A DNA stretch of 64,000 nt from Hygrophila difformis (lineage: Eukaryota > Streptophyta > Magnoliopsida > Lamiales > Acanthaceae): positions 16,603,672 to 16,667,671 of the forward strand of contig JAOANR010000002.1 in the NCBI GenBank assembly GCA_030278955.1. Reading direction: 5' to 3'. The notes under the pieces were generated by a model. That model was not told where the DNA came from, did no database searches, and worked only from the letters and a program-made list of their open reading frames with translations. Numbering within the stretch: position 1 is the stretch's first letter; each line of letters starts with the position of its first letter. Of the stretch, positions 42,897 through 54,423 are shown one piece after another. The position numbers were made by a program, and so were the translations under genes.

Positions 42897-43207
42897 TGAA
42901 ACTTTTGACAAGTTTCACTAACACGAGCATATTTTTATAAGAAAGTATACCAGGATTAATTTTATTAAAAGGAAAGAGTTATGATTCACGGGAAGGGGTT
43001 TAGGGATATATCAAGATTGTTAGTCTTTTTATTACTCAGGTGTGGTGCTTTAATTTCAAATGACGCTGTGGTCCTCTCTGTCATGAAACTGTTGACAAAT
43101 CTCATGGTACAGCCGGGATAGGTTGACCTTCAGCCTGTCACACTGAGGGTCCCCGGCATATATGCCATGATACTTCTCATCAATTCTTGCCATAAGATTC
43201 CCTGCCA
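42897..43207 (-). repeat. Staggered partial Athila LTR ends
   Basis: Inverted LTR-end starts appear at about 42897, 43083 and 43168, before the main one at 43208: variants of CATGAAACTTTTGACAA. GGTCCCCGGCATATATGCCA (from about 43152) resembles a decayed tRNA-Asp PBS. The sequence 42897-43040 aligns with the outermost part of F's LTR end. No coding sequence. Confidence 0.6.
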
Positions 43208-45692
43208 TGAAACTTTTGAAAGATTTCCACAACATGAGTATTTTCCAAAAATCATGATCCTGATTCAGATTTTATTTAATGAAACCAATTTATGATGGCG
43301 GAGTTGTGATTAGGGATATATTTATATGTTATCATGTTTTTATTGCTCGTGTTAAGAAACTGTGCCCCCGAAAGCGCACGGTGTCAAAAATTGCAGTAAT
43401 TTATAGTAAGACCGGATCGTTCACTGGAGGATGTGCGATAGAAGCAGGGCCCACGTCGTTTACTAAGATTTTCCACTCGGTTACTCAATTCAAGTGTGTG
43501 TTTTGGATTATCAACTACTTAACAGAATTTAAATCTGGACTATGAAAACAATTAAATGAAGCAGATAAAGCTATTCTAGAAAGCGAATTAAATTAAATTT
43601 AATCTACGAAAGCAGTAGAATTATTCTAAGAAAGCAGATTTAAAATGAGACAGAAGGAACAGGGAGAAAATAATAAAGATTGGACAAGATTCAGATGAAA
43701 CACAATTAAACTTCCATTTTAATTACACAGGTCTTTGTTTGGGATAATCCTTCAATTAGCTAATTCTCATGCTCTCTATACCATATTCCCTTTAACAGAC
43801 AGTACTTACAGTAAGAGTTTACATGCTCTTAAGGCAACAAATTCTAAGATGCCACAGACTCACAACTGCTCCCGTCAGAGCGTGTTATTTATCTGTGGTG
43901 GACAGCAACACCTGACAAATCATTTATTGAAGTGTCAAGTACTGCTATCATTCCCCCATGTCACGCCCAAAGATTCTAATTAACCCCTAAACTATCCCTT
44001 AACTATCAGTCCTAGCAGCAGTTACACAACTCTCAATACAACCGAGTGACCTCTAACGAAAGCATTTAAAAGAAAGCGATAAAGAAAGCATTTAAAATCC
44101 TATCGCTCGGAGGTTTTTGAAAGTTTGACCCTGGTAGTAAAAGAAAGCCCCCAGTCAGAATGACTGGGTGTGGATCAAGAATTCCCTAATCTCGGTGAAC
44201 CGCTCGCAGTGTTCACTTCCCTTCGGGTGGTTATGAGATACAAACTAATGAAACGAACTAATAAATTAGTTCGTTCCGGATGCACTCACTCAGGACTCAA
44301 AAATAGGCTTTGGCGGAAGAGGATAGCAGTTGAAAGAATACTCAACCCTACCTTAGAAAATAACCAAGGCCTGAATGTTGTTCCTCTAGTATTATCTGTC
44401 ACACCTTATCGGAATCCAAGTGGAATCTGACCAGTGCAATATTTAATACAAGATTTCCAACAAACAGCAATTTTGGAAAATAATAAATCTGAAAATCATT
44501 CCCTATCAGGTACTAGACTCTCAATAAGAACACAGACCCTTTCAGTCTAGGTGAGACCTAATCGCTGACTCTGCTTCTAATTTCCCAAAATCAACCCCCA
44601 GTCGGATATGAATTAGTCATAACTGTCGAATTTATCCCTTACTCAGATCCGGATTTTATAAAGGAATTTTTGTTGGAAATTTATTATGAAACATCTGATT
44701 TAAATCAGGACTCCAGTGTCCAAGGGAAGGATCCCAAAATAATATTGACCACAATATCTACATAATAATATCATGCATAAATTTATAAAGAAGTGTAAAA
44801 TTAAATAACCCAAAATATAAGGTGGGTTTAGACAGAAGTTGATACACAGAGATGAAATAGCCGGAGATGAGAAGAATTTATTTGGCTAGAAAGAGTGCCA
44901 GAAATAACTGGGGTGATCTGGATTGCAAACATCTGCTATCCAGTTCCCAATTATTCCAGATGGAATGATTTTTAGACAGAAAGGAATTCCAAATGACGGT
45001 GACCACCGTCATTCAGCTCCCCTTTTGTCTGTGAATGGAAGAAAAACCCACATATTTTCTTGTTGTGGTAATTCTCAAATAATGTTGGTCGACATCATTT
45101 AATGATACTACAACTTGAATTCAGGTTTGAAATTAAGATAAAGAAAAGAAAACTGTATCCGGATAGGGGTCAGCTGAGCAGCTATTATAATCCCGGATGG
45201 ACTAACCGCCAAGGCTTCCACCGACCACTATTCGGACCATGCAAAATAACATCTAATAACCAATATACAGACCACGAGCTAGTTATCCATGTGGGAATAC
45301 CCGCCAACATTAATCTGATATATTCTTTATTAGCTGTTTCACACATCACGGAGAAGACAAAAGAAATAAAAGAAAAAAATATTTTTGGGTCATCTTGCAT
45401 GAGAGACATTGGTTTCTCATGCAAGATATGGAAATGATTCCATAATTACTCTTCATGGTCTAAATAATCACTCATTCCATAATTAATTAATTACAGTCCG
45501 GATTATATACTTAGATCATTAGAGTTTGATCATTTGTAGAAGAGTCTTTTAGTGGAATTGAACAAAATTCTTTATATCAAAATGATCATGGGTTGAGATC
45601 ATTGGATTTCAACCTCAAAATATTAATATAAAGGTCCAATTGATTAATGAGGAAGATGAAGAACAAAAGTTTGGCAAAAAGTTGCCACATTG

Positions 45693-46130
45693 TCGCGGAG
45701 TGGAATTTGTGTCGCGGACCATGGGTCCGCGACAAGGGTTTCGCGACAAAGGGTGGGAAATAAGAGAAGTGGGATTTTGAAAATTAGGGTTTGCTTTGTT
45801 GCGGAACAAGGGGGCATAGCGACAAAAAGGTTGAAAATTGGACAAGGCATAATTCTTGTCGCGGAACAAGAGGTTTTGTCGCGGAACGTGGTTCCGCGAC
45901 AATGTTGATTCGCGACAAAGCCCTTCCAGAATAAAATCAAAAGTATTTGGGTCCTTGGTCTCTAATCAAAGATTTTGTCGCAGAACGTGGTTCCGCGACA
46001 AGAGTTGCATCGCGACCAAGGGGTTTTGAAAATAAGGCCAACAAGTGTTCTTTGGTACCTTTGTCGCCAAAGCATCATTTTGTCGCGGAACGTGGTTCCG
46101 CGACAAGAGTTGTTCCGCGACAAAAGCGTG
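45693..46130 (-). repeat. Nested hairpin array in H LTR, downstream of TATA
   Basis: Inner arms GTCGCGGACC/GGTCCGCGAC (about 45707-45735) and GTCGCGGAAC/GTTCCGCGAC (about 45878-45901 and 46081-46104), the latter across a GTG centre. Outer arms include CCTTGGTC/GACCAAGG (45953-46021) and TTTGTCGC/GCGACAAA. Position matches the 35925-36690 array of F. Confidence 0.83.
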
Positions 46131-46839
46131 TCCAGGACACATGTCAGAAAAGTAAAGTGGAACAGTGGCATGCATTGTGTGTGATCTCACCCATTTCAGA
46201 TTCAAAAGCTAAACGAAGCTAAAAAATGACAAAACAGAATATGAATCTAGCTAGAACATGCTGAACATAAAAGAAATAAAACAAACTTAAATCTTAAGAA
46301 ACCCTAATCTGAGCTTGATCACCCATAAGCGTGCAACATTATCCCAAGAAAAAGTCACCAAGTAGTGACATTAAAATGCAAAACAAGGATCAAATGACCC
46401 AAAGAAAACGAAAGCAGTAAGATCCATGGAATGTGAGACCCATTTCATGATTTTTTTGGGACACAAATGGAGAATGTTTTCCCACATTATTAAACGGTGT
46501 TGTTAATACCCATGATTTGGGTATCACAAACCCTTAAACAAAAGTTTAGAACAGGAAATAAGGTATAAAAACTGGCTATCTAACCAAAGTGCAATAAACT
46601 ACATCTAACTAGTGCATAGATTAAATAATACAAGAAAAACCTAACTAAACTACCCTAAACTAAACTAACTACTGAGCTCCCAACTTGTCTTCAAGAATGT
46701 GTATTCTCTCTAAAATTCTTCCAACCTTTTAGCTCAAAGGAAACACCTCATATTTATAGAGGGGAAACCCTAAGCTCATGGGCCTTGATTTGAGCCCATT
46801 GTGTCTTAAGACATCACACACATCACAGCTTTGTCTCGG

Positions 46840-47080
46840 AGCATCAAGTTTGGTCGCGGAACACACTGCATGTGGCAAAGCTTCTCGACTGGGTCTGGTG
46901 TCTCTAATTGGGTGTCTTGGTCGCGGAACATGCCTTTGTCGCGGAGCATGCCATCGCGACAAAGGACATCGCGACAAAGGACTTGGCTGGTTTCCTTCTT
47001 CATCTGGGCTGCTTGGTCGTGGAACCCTCCTTTGTCGCGGAACCATGCATCGCGACAAAGGAGCTTCCGCGACAAAGGTT
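46840..47080 (-). repeat. Hairpin array in H LTR, upstream of TATA
   Basis: Includes CCTTTGTCGCG with CGCGACAAAGG (about 46931-46970) and TCCTTTGTCGCGG with CGCGACAAAGGA (about 47027-47063). It corresponds in position to F's 34777-35117 array. Confidence 0.8.
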
Positions 47081-47429
47081 TTCCTGGGCCTGCTGATTGG
47101 GCCAGATGGGCCGAAAATGTTCTTTTTGTGGGCTTTTCTCTCTTTTCCCATCTTTTTGTATTTTGTGGGCTTGCTTTATTCTTTTGCCCATCTTTTCATT
47201 CCTTTTTCTTTTCCTTTCTTTTTCTCACGTTTTTGGATTTTTCCAACATAAATATGTAATAAAAATACATATTTATGCATTTTTCACACCAGCTTATTAT
47301 TTTTACAATTATGCATAAATCAGTCCAATTCGACTGCTTTCTTACTTAATGTAAGACCGGGATGCGATCAAATGCCCGTTTAAGACACGGAAATGGATTG
47401 AAAATAATGGTCATTTCTGGCCATTATCA

Positions 47430-49050
47430 ACATCCTCACATTTAATACTGATCGTCCCCGAGCAGTCAGAGTCAATGTTCCTAGGAACACGGACTCTACG
47501 TATTCAATTCATTTTCGTGGCTTCATAAATCACATCCTTTTTGGATTGGGATAAGACAATCAAAAACTACCAAGTATTAAACTCCCTTGATTGCAGTGTT
47601 TAATGAAATGATACTTGCTCACTATATCGGGCCTACAAATCAAACATTATTATCAACCCTTCATGAATATCATGTTTGAAAGATGCAAAGATTGAAAATT
47701 AGAATTAAGGCATGACATGAACATTCTTAATGAAACAGAGCCTCACTTATAAGAGGATCGGAAAATTCACTCACTCTCAATTGGGTTTATCATGACCGCT
47801 CAAAATCAAATTTAATTAAATTATCCCATAAGCTTGCAATCAGACCAGCTCGCCACCTGCTCATTTCTTCAAATCGAGATCACGAGGTCTTATTTAAGGG
47901 TTATAACGGGGCATACGGTTGTAACATTAGGTAGGAAAGGGAAATTATTGGGCTGGAAGTGGCAAAGATTTATTTTATCATAACTTGGCATTTTTATTTA
48001 GAGTTTATGATCATCATTGTTTCTTTCTTTCTTTTGCTTTTCTCTTTCTATTGCATGACATTAGACTATTGTCTAATTGCTTGTCGTTTGCAATTTATCT
48101 ATGTTGAATGAAATTCAACTTCTTTTTTTTTTTTGAATCGGTTTATAACATACCGATTAACCTGGATTGATGATCATAAGCTTAATGCCTTTGATAGAAT
48201 TTATCCTTGCACACTTGGGTTTGAATTTCTTGGTCTTTTTATAAGGCTAGGAATAATATAGAGGGCTTCAAAGAAAAATTAGGCTTAAGGCTCAAATTGG
48301 GTAGTCCTGAAGGGAAAATATTTTTGGGTTTGGGTTTCAAACGAAGGCCAAAATTTTGGGTTTTTCTAAGTGCCTCGATCATATGCTCGATTTTTGGAAT
48401 ATGGCATAGTCTTGAATCGGTCCCAATCGCAAGTTCTAGTTTCCTTTAATTAAAATGATTCACACATCAAAGAAAATAAATGAGTAAAAAAAAATTGACT
48501 CATGGCTCAAATCTCACAAGGTTGGTTTGATTCATGCCATACAATATTCTTAATTTTAATCAGAGCTTAATTCTAACAATTTATTCAATCGAAATCTCTA
48601 ACGTGCAGATTTATTACCCAATAAGCTGATCGCATCATTAAATTTTTATAGCTCAAAACCTCAGGAATTCATTTCATGCATGTTCTCAATTATATTATCC
48701 CAATTTAAAAGTCTGAAAATTTAATCGCAAGCCTAGATTCAACATGTGAATTTAGAGCAAGTTTATGCATATTTTTGCTGGTTATTTAATTTAAAGCAGT
48801 AAAGAGGCACTGCTGACATACAGAGTATGTCACAGCATATTTTTGGCCTGACAGTCACTTATTCATCTTGGACTGTGCAGACATCTTTTCGAGAATAAAA
48901 TTGTTTGGACTGCAAAATTCCAAAATTAAAACAGTGAATGATATCAATTACAAGAGATTCCATTGCAATCAGAACGATTTTGCACAAGGGAAATGAAATT
49001 CTCTTATATGATATTTACAATTATGCTTGATTGATATGACAATTACATAC
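47430..49050 (-). other. Element H 3' untranslated region and PPT
   Basis: Starts with the polypurine tract (47430-47443). A 30-bp near-perfect palindrome lies at 47468-47497. A T-run at about 48122-48135 precedes the inverted repeat AATCGGT/ACCGATT. No coding sequence over 1.6 kb, otherwise AT-rich. Confidence 0.6.
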
Positions 49051-52000
49051 TCAATCTGTTTTCTCTCCTGGCGGATTCGATGGTCCTGCTGCATCTGATG
49101 GAGGTGGGGGTGGCTTGGGGAGTTGACTGATGAGTGCTTGCATCAGTGTTTCCATCATCTTGCGCTGCTTTTCTTCACTCTTCACTCTTTCTCTGTGCAT
49201 GCGCTCTTCCCTTTCCATCATCATTTTCTTGAATTCCTCCTCTCTCTTTTCCTTCTCCTGCTTCTCCTTTCGCTTCTCTTCCTTTTCTCTCCTACGCTCT
49301 TGGCGTTCTTCTTCTCTCTCCCTCCTTCGCTCTTCACGCTCCTCTTCGGCCCTTTTTCGCTGTTCCTCTTGGCTTGCCATAACTACATTAGTCATGGACT
49401 TCATTCCCTCAAGCATAGATTGACTCATCCTGCTCACCATCTCAATTGTTTGGGAATCAGCAGGGAATTGCGATACGTTCTGGCTTTGAGGAGGCATCTG
49501 AGGTTGAGGTTGAGTCGGAGGTGGAATCGGAGCTGCCGGAACTGGAATTGGCGTCTCTGAATGTTCTTGATCTGCAGGAGGCTCTTCTTGAACATTCGAA
49601 GGTCCTGCATCAGCACAGGTTTTCTGTGTTCCCTTCTTTGCCTTGGGCTGTCTCTTTCGTTTTCTTGATGCCTGCCCACTTGATATGAAAGAGGATTGAG
49701 CGTCTGAATCTCCTCTGTCGAAAAATTGGGGAAGGGAATATCTAATACTCTCACACAGGGGAAGTCTCGGCACACTGATAGGTGGGTTTACTTTCACCAC
49801 TGTGTCACCCTCAAAAGCGCTCAAATCAACTCCCTGAGCTATGCAGATTCTCCTAATCAGATTTGGATAGCATAGCACCTGTCTATCCTCTATCCGGGTT
49901 ATCATCACCTCGAATACATGCCTCCCTACATTCAGTTTTGCTCCGCTCCACATTCTTGCAAATCCCATCAATACATTCCCAGATGTGGTGTGCGGATGCG
50001 AATTGGGCCGTATCTTGGACATGTAGAACTCATAAGTTGGCATGAACTGTATTCGCAGCCATTTTGCATTGAATGTATGTCCTGGGGCGGTCACGCTTGT
50101 CATGCTGTTGGCCAAGGTTGCATGCCTCGCATATTCGCTCGTCTTGGCTCTCTTTGTCATGATCTCATCAGGGGGAAATTCGCTTCTAATGTCCGGAGTC
50201 CCAAAGAACTGATTCAGCCAATCAGGTGCAATGTTTATCACTTGTCCATGGATCCATGTTGTTCTGGCAGCTTTATCGATGTTGCAGAAGAATTCCTTTG
50301 TTAGCTCCACGAAGCCATCCTCGTCATGATGCAGCATGAAGTTACCCCACTCTTGATTTCTGTAGAAAGTCTCAACAGTGGGGTGTGACAATGCATCGGG
50401 TCTGAATCCTTTATCTGGCACTATCATTTTCTGCAACTTCTTATACTTTTCTGCCTTCTCTTTGTTGCCATTGAACTTGATCTGCATCTGTTCTTCACTC
50501 AGCTTTTTCTTCTCATATTCCTTTGAAACGCCCATCCTTTGCCTCACAGTATTCTCGGACCAGAACTCGACTGGTCGAATGGATCCGACAGATTCGTCGT
50601 CGCTCGTGTGCCAGTCTGTTTGATCGTCTCCTTCTTGTGGCTGGTCATCCCTTGGTTCAGCCTCATCTCTCCTCTGACCTGGCTCTCCTTCTCCATGAGC
50701 TGTTTCATCTCCGAATTCATCCTCAACCTGTTTAATTACATTTTTCATTGTATTGAGTTCACAATTTACAGGCAAAGAAGATGTAGTTACATGAAAATTA
50801 CGGTCATCAACATCAGTTGATACCTCCTCCTCCTCCCTAATTCTTGCAGCTCGTCCAACTGGACGTTGCAGAATAGGCGCCATCTGGTCCATGAATTCCT
50901 GCTCCTCCTGCCGAGCTTCTTTTTCTAAATCATTTCCCTCTGCAGCTTCAGTCACAATTTCCTGAACATTTTCCTTGAGCGTAGAGGCCATGGGGTGGTC
51001 GCCTGGCTGTTTTTCCAAGGTTTTGGCCAGTGCTACAGGATCTCTGGAATCTTGTGGTCCTTCTGACTGTTCAGGTTGGTGCGACGGGCCTTCTTGAGTG
51101 TTGAATTCTTCAATTCTGGCCGTGCTCACGAGAGGATCAATCAATTGACCCACTTCTGTCTGATATTTGATTTGATTTGGCTTTTCTCCAGCATCAATTC
51201 TCGTTTCGATCTGTTCGTTAAGCCTTTTCCTTATATCTCCCCGGATAGTCTCAGCATCATGTGCAGTGGGGCCAGTCCATGCAGGAGGTTGTTCTTCTTT
51301 AATTTTCAATCCACGCCCCTGCACTTCTCCAGTGATCTTCAGCTCGAAGTCTTCCTCATCACCCTGTTCAGCCTCTCCAGATTTCCTGCTTTCCAGATCA
51401 GCTTGCATCTTTCTGGCAGTTTCTTCGTCCTTCGTCTGCTGAATATTCTTTCTGATCTGCTCTTCCTCTGCAGCTTTCTTTTCCATTGCCAAGCATTCTT
51501 CTTCAGTCACTTTCTCTACTCCCGAACCACCTGTTACTTGATCCATGAGGCCGGCTGATGCAAATTCATCATTTTGCATTTTTCTGGCTAGCTCAGCATC
51601 GAATGCCACTTGATGCTTCTTTTTCGGGGGTGGTGGTGGCATCGGCGTCTTACCCTTGTCCTTGGGATCTGTGGGCTCTGCCACTTTCCTAACAGTTGGC
51701 TCAGGTTCCTTGATCTCCACTTTCTTTTCCGGAGCTCTTGCTGGTTTATCTTTGTCAGCAGATTTTACCAACCTTCTCCTCGTTCCCGGTTGAGGTGCTG
51801 GCTGACCTTCAGATGTAACAACAGTATTGGATGTTTGCTCGGGCTGTATGGGTGCCTTAGTGGTGGCAGGTGCTGGCATTTCAGATTGAGTTGGCTGCGT
51901 TGGAGTCTGGGTTGCTTCTTGTTGCACCACTGGCTCGGACATAGCAACTTCTTGCACTTCAGTCTGCCCTCTTGGCGGCAAAGCCGAAGCTTGTACTGCT

Positions 52001-53238
52001 GGCTGGGTAGGCTGTGGGTTGGCCTCAGGGGGGGTGGAAAAATAGGCATCAATCTCAGCATCTGGGTCTTCCGGATCTTCCTGAGCTTCTTGAGTTCCAA
52101 ACAGTCTGTGTGCAAATCTCAGATAATCGTGCACGAATGTCTGACTTGTTACCCGGACCAGTTTAAGTTCCCAAGCCTCCTTAATCCGTGTGCAAAACAG
52201 GCTCCTGACTTTGTGATTATAGTGCATGACCTTTGTTTTATTTCCTTCCTTCCCATACCTCAAGGCTTCTCTATCCATTTCCATGAGGAGTTCAAGATAT
52301 GAAGTTCTATATTGCTCCATCATGGTGTTGATCACGTCTCTTTCTAGCTCTTCTGTCACATAAGTCATCATCTGTGCTTTGTCAAACGTCAGATATTCCT
52401 TTGCCTCAGCCTCGGTCATTAATCTGAGTTGCACCTTCTTTTTGGTCAATACTGACCAATTGTGGTGCTGCACCTCATAAAGGGCTTTTTCCCTTAGTTC
52501 TCTGATGTGCTCGGGAAATCCAGGGTCCACCTTAGTTCCCTTTTCCATTGGTCTTGTCTGGCCAAACCGCTTGTTTATGAAAATTGTCTCAAAATTATCC
52601 TCATCTGGCAAGGTCAATCCTTCATCCAATCTCTTTTGTGTTATGAAACCTTTGCCTTGTCCCCACAGAAGTGCCATCTCGTGCCATTCTTTCCGAGCTG
52701 CATTGATTTCTTCTCTAAACTTGTTTATCATGGCAGAGTTCCTTTCTGTGTTGAACTCCTCAATTTTCCTCAGTTTGTGGCGCAGGTTGTAACTCATTTC
52801 CCGATGTCTTAGCTTAGCCTGCCTGGTTACCCATCTCTGCTCTTCTCTTCCCATGTTGTCAAATAACCTCGGGTTCCAAATGCAAGGGAAGGCTTCATGC
52901 ATTGAAATGTCTCCCTTTGCCAGTATCTGGCTCACCGGTAAAGGTCTTTCCACGAACTGCAATCGCACTTGTGGGTCTATGGGCTGTTCGGGAATGAGTA
53001 TATCATAGTTTGAGATATCGATTCCCACTGTTCCATCTTCTAAATGACGTTGCCAGACAGCTGTGTGTATTTGGAACTTCAATGTGATTCTTTCCAAATG
53101 CACTTCGGGTGTCATTATGGAATCATGCGGAGCATGGTCTGTCATTAGTTCCCAAAACTTCAGCATGTGATGGGAGAAATCCCTTTCTATGTTCGTCAGA
53201 ACGGTTGATCTATCTGCAGGGGGATTTTTACGTCCCAT
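49051..53238 (-). CDS. Element H large ORF with Athila ORF-type domain
   Basis: 1395 residues, uninterrupted, ATG at 53238. N-terminal region of about 385 residues (FWELMTDHAPHDSIM to FAHRLFGTQE), unassigned and helix-rich. A long low-complexity P/Q/E/K region follows (about 390-930). Residues about 955-1180 match the putative plant transposon protein / Athila ORF pattern (FYRNQEWGNFM, LTKEFFCNI, WLNQFFGTPDI, SGNVLMGFARMWSGAKLNVG, CYPNLIRRICIAQGVDL). Then come a basic NLS-like SRKRKRQPKAKK and a strongly charged R/E coiled coil (about 1290-1370). Such ORFs lie downstream of pol in Athila/Tat elements. Function unknown. It is open although the F and G coding regions are ruined. Confidence 0.8.
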   Translation of the reverse strand: MGRKNPPADRSTVLTNIERDFSHHMLKFWELMTDHAPHDSIMTPEVHLERITLKFQIHTAVWQRHLEDGTVGIDISNYDILIPEQPIDPQVRLQFVERPLPVSQILAKGDISMHEAFPCIWNPRLFDNMGREEQRWVTRQAKLRHREMSYNLRHKLRKIEEFNTERNSAMINKFREEINAARKEWHEMALLWGQGKGFITQKRLDEGLTLPDEDNFETIFINKRFGQTRPMEKGTKVDPGFPEHIRELREKALYEVQHHNWSVLTKKKVQLRLMTEAEAKEYLTFDKAQMMTYVTEELERDVINTMMEQYRTSYLELLMEMDREALRYGKEGNKTKVMHYNHKVRSLFCTRIKEAWELKLVRVTSQTFVHDYLRFAHRLFGTQEAQEDPEDPDAEIDAYFSTPPEANPQPTQPAVQASALPPRGQTEVQEVAMSEPVVQQEATQTPTQPTQSEMPAPATTKAPIQPEQTSNTVVTSEGQPAPQPGTRRRLVKSADKDKPARAPEKKVEIKEPEPTVRKVAEPTDPKDKGKTPMPPPPPKKKHQVAFDAELARKMQNDEFASAGLMDQVTGGSGVEKVTEEECLAMEKKAAEEEQIRKNIQQTKDEETARKMQADLESRKSGEAEQGDEEDFELKITGEVQGRGLKIKEEQPPAWTGPTAHDAETIRGDIRKRLNEQIETRIDAGEKPNQIKYQTEVGQLIDPLVSTARIEEFNTQEGPSHQPEQSEGPQDSRDPVALAKTLEKQPGDHPMASTLKENVQEIVTEAAEGNDLEKEARQEEQEFMDQMAPILQRPVGRAARIREEEEVSTDVDDRNFHVTTSSLPVNCELNTMKNVIKQVEDEFGDETAHGEGEPGQRRDEAEPRDDQPQEGDDQTDWHTSDDESVGSIRPVEFWSENTVRQRMGVSKEYEKKKLSEEQMQIKFNGNKEKAEKYKKLQKMIVPDKGFRPDALSHPTVETFYRNQEWGNFMLHHDEDGFVELTKEFFCNIDKAARTTWIHGQVINIAPDWLNQFFGTPDIRSEFPPDEIMTKRAKTSEYARHATLANSMTSVTAPGHTFNAKWLRIQFMPTYEFYMSKIRPNSHPHTTSGNVLMGFARMWSGAKLNVGRHVFEVMITRIEDRQVLCYPNLIRRICIAQGVDLSAFEGDTVVKVNPPISVPRLPLCESIRYSLPQFFDRGDSDAQSSFISSGQASRKRKRQPKAKKGTQKTCADAGPSNVQEEPPADQEHSETPIPVPAAPIPPPTQPQPQMPPQSQNVSQFPADSQTIEMVSRMSQSMLEGMKSMTNVVMASQEEQRKRAEEEREERRREREEERQERRREKEEKRKEKQEKEKREEEFKKMMMEREERMHRERVKSEEKQRKMMETLMQALISQLPKPPPPPSDAAGPSNPPGEKTD

Positions 53239-53249
53239 CCGGGCCTCAA

Positions 53250-53412
53250 TTATAACTCAGCTTCAGTACCCTGGTCCAATGGAACACCGTACACGCTTAT
53301 CAGAGCCTCCCTGAGCTTCTTAATCTGAGTCCTGTTTGCAGATGCTTCTACTGCTGCCTGATGCAGAGTGCAATCGGGCAATCCAATAGCTGACTTAATC
53401 ACTAGTTCATTC
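53250..53412 (-). CDS. Short ORF after a splice-acceptor-like site, before the large ORF
   Basis: Minus strand: a T-rich stretch ending TATTTTTCAG at 53413, then an open frame (NELVIKSAIGLPDC, LREALISVYGVPLDQG) of about 53 codons ending 12 nt before the large ORF's ATG, in a different frame. It may be a leader peptide or the end of an upstream coding exon. Homology not recognised. Confidence 0.4.
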
Positions 53413-54423
53413 CTGAAAAATATAGAAAGTATTAATTCCAATCAAGTTTTTATATATTTTTGAGAATTGAGTTTCAAGCCAAAAACCAACATCCTCACAT
53501 TTTGAGCTTTGCTCGAAATGTGATTTATTTGATTAATACTCAAAACATTATCATAAGGCATATGCCATTAATTAATTTAAAAAAAGTCTAAGTCATTGGA
53601 CTTAGAGAATTTTTTAGTAGGCTATTGGGCCCAAAAAGTTCGCTTTTCCAATTTTATTTAACAAGCTCGAGGCACTTGTTGAAAATGGAATGAAATGATG
53701 ATGATGGAATGGATAGCTCGAAAATGGAATGTGCAGTGGAGGCGTGGCGGGATGGATTTGCTATTTCCGGATTGTTTGGACTGTCATTGGACAGTTAAAA
53801 CGTTCAAGAAAATGCAAACACTATTTTTAATTTTGAAAAGGTTGACTTGATTTTATTTAATGAAAAGTGGGATGTGTGTGGTCCCATTTTTGGATTTTGT
53901 AAAAAGATAGCAGTTGAGGTGGCAAAATACTGCTACTTAACTCACACTTTTTAGTTCCATTGGGAACAAAAACAACTTGTCAACCAAAATTCCTAATACT
54001 ATTTTTGTCTTTTAGTGGAAAAGTAAACTTGTTGAAAAGGGGATTGGTGGGCAGATTTGCCCAACGCAGACAAACATACCCTTCACAAAAACTTGCAGCC
54101 TACATGCCAAAATAAGAAACCAGCATTAAATGCCCACAAGGCATGCAACACTCATGAGCTTACAACAAGAACACAAGATCATGCTTCCACTTATCAAAAA
54201 CAGAAAATCAAGCAGTTGACATGCTCACTTATTCTGAATCATGAAACAAAGTGAACCCAGCATGCTTTTGAATACAAAACTATTAAAGCCAATCAAGCTA
54301 TTCAAAAACAACCAAGTGTTCATCGGTTCTCAGATTCCAGGCTTCAAGATTCATAGAAATCTAAAATAACACAGATCCCAAAAGGTAGACAAAAATTAAA
54401 ACAAGAATCGCAAGGGGGAAACC
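53413..54423 (-). other. Element H region upstream of the large ORF
   Basis: No coding sequence that I can support. It includes a second copy of the PPT 16-mer (53488-53503). The right end, at GAAACC (54423), is where C is inserted; the remainder of H would lie beyond C and D. Confidence 0.55.

Larger units (their letters stand above)
43208..47429 (-). mobile_element. Element H, Athila-like 3' LTR
   Basis: 4222 bp, inverted relative to F's LTR: starts TGAAACTTTT, ends CCATTATCA. A polypurine tract (47430-47443, minus AAATGTGAGGATGT) adjoins it on the right, so this is the 3' LTR of a minus-strand element. TATA box at 46751-46758. Its hairpin arrays differ in sequence from F's but keep the pairing. 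No gene inside. Confidence 0.85.

Noticed and set aside
43279..46222. Coding ORFs inside H's LTR
   Set aside because: Short frames over LTR text and palindromic repeats (SRNHVPRQ-like words translate the hairpins); no family match.
49123..52812. Several plus-strand ORFs opposite the 1395-residue ORF
   Set aside because: Mirror frames of a strongly biased coding sequence, rich in Leu/Ser/Phe with no domain.
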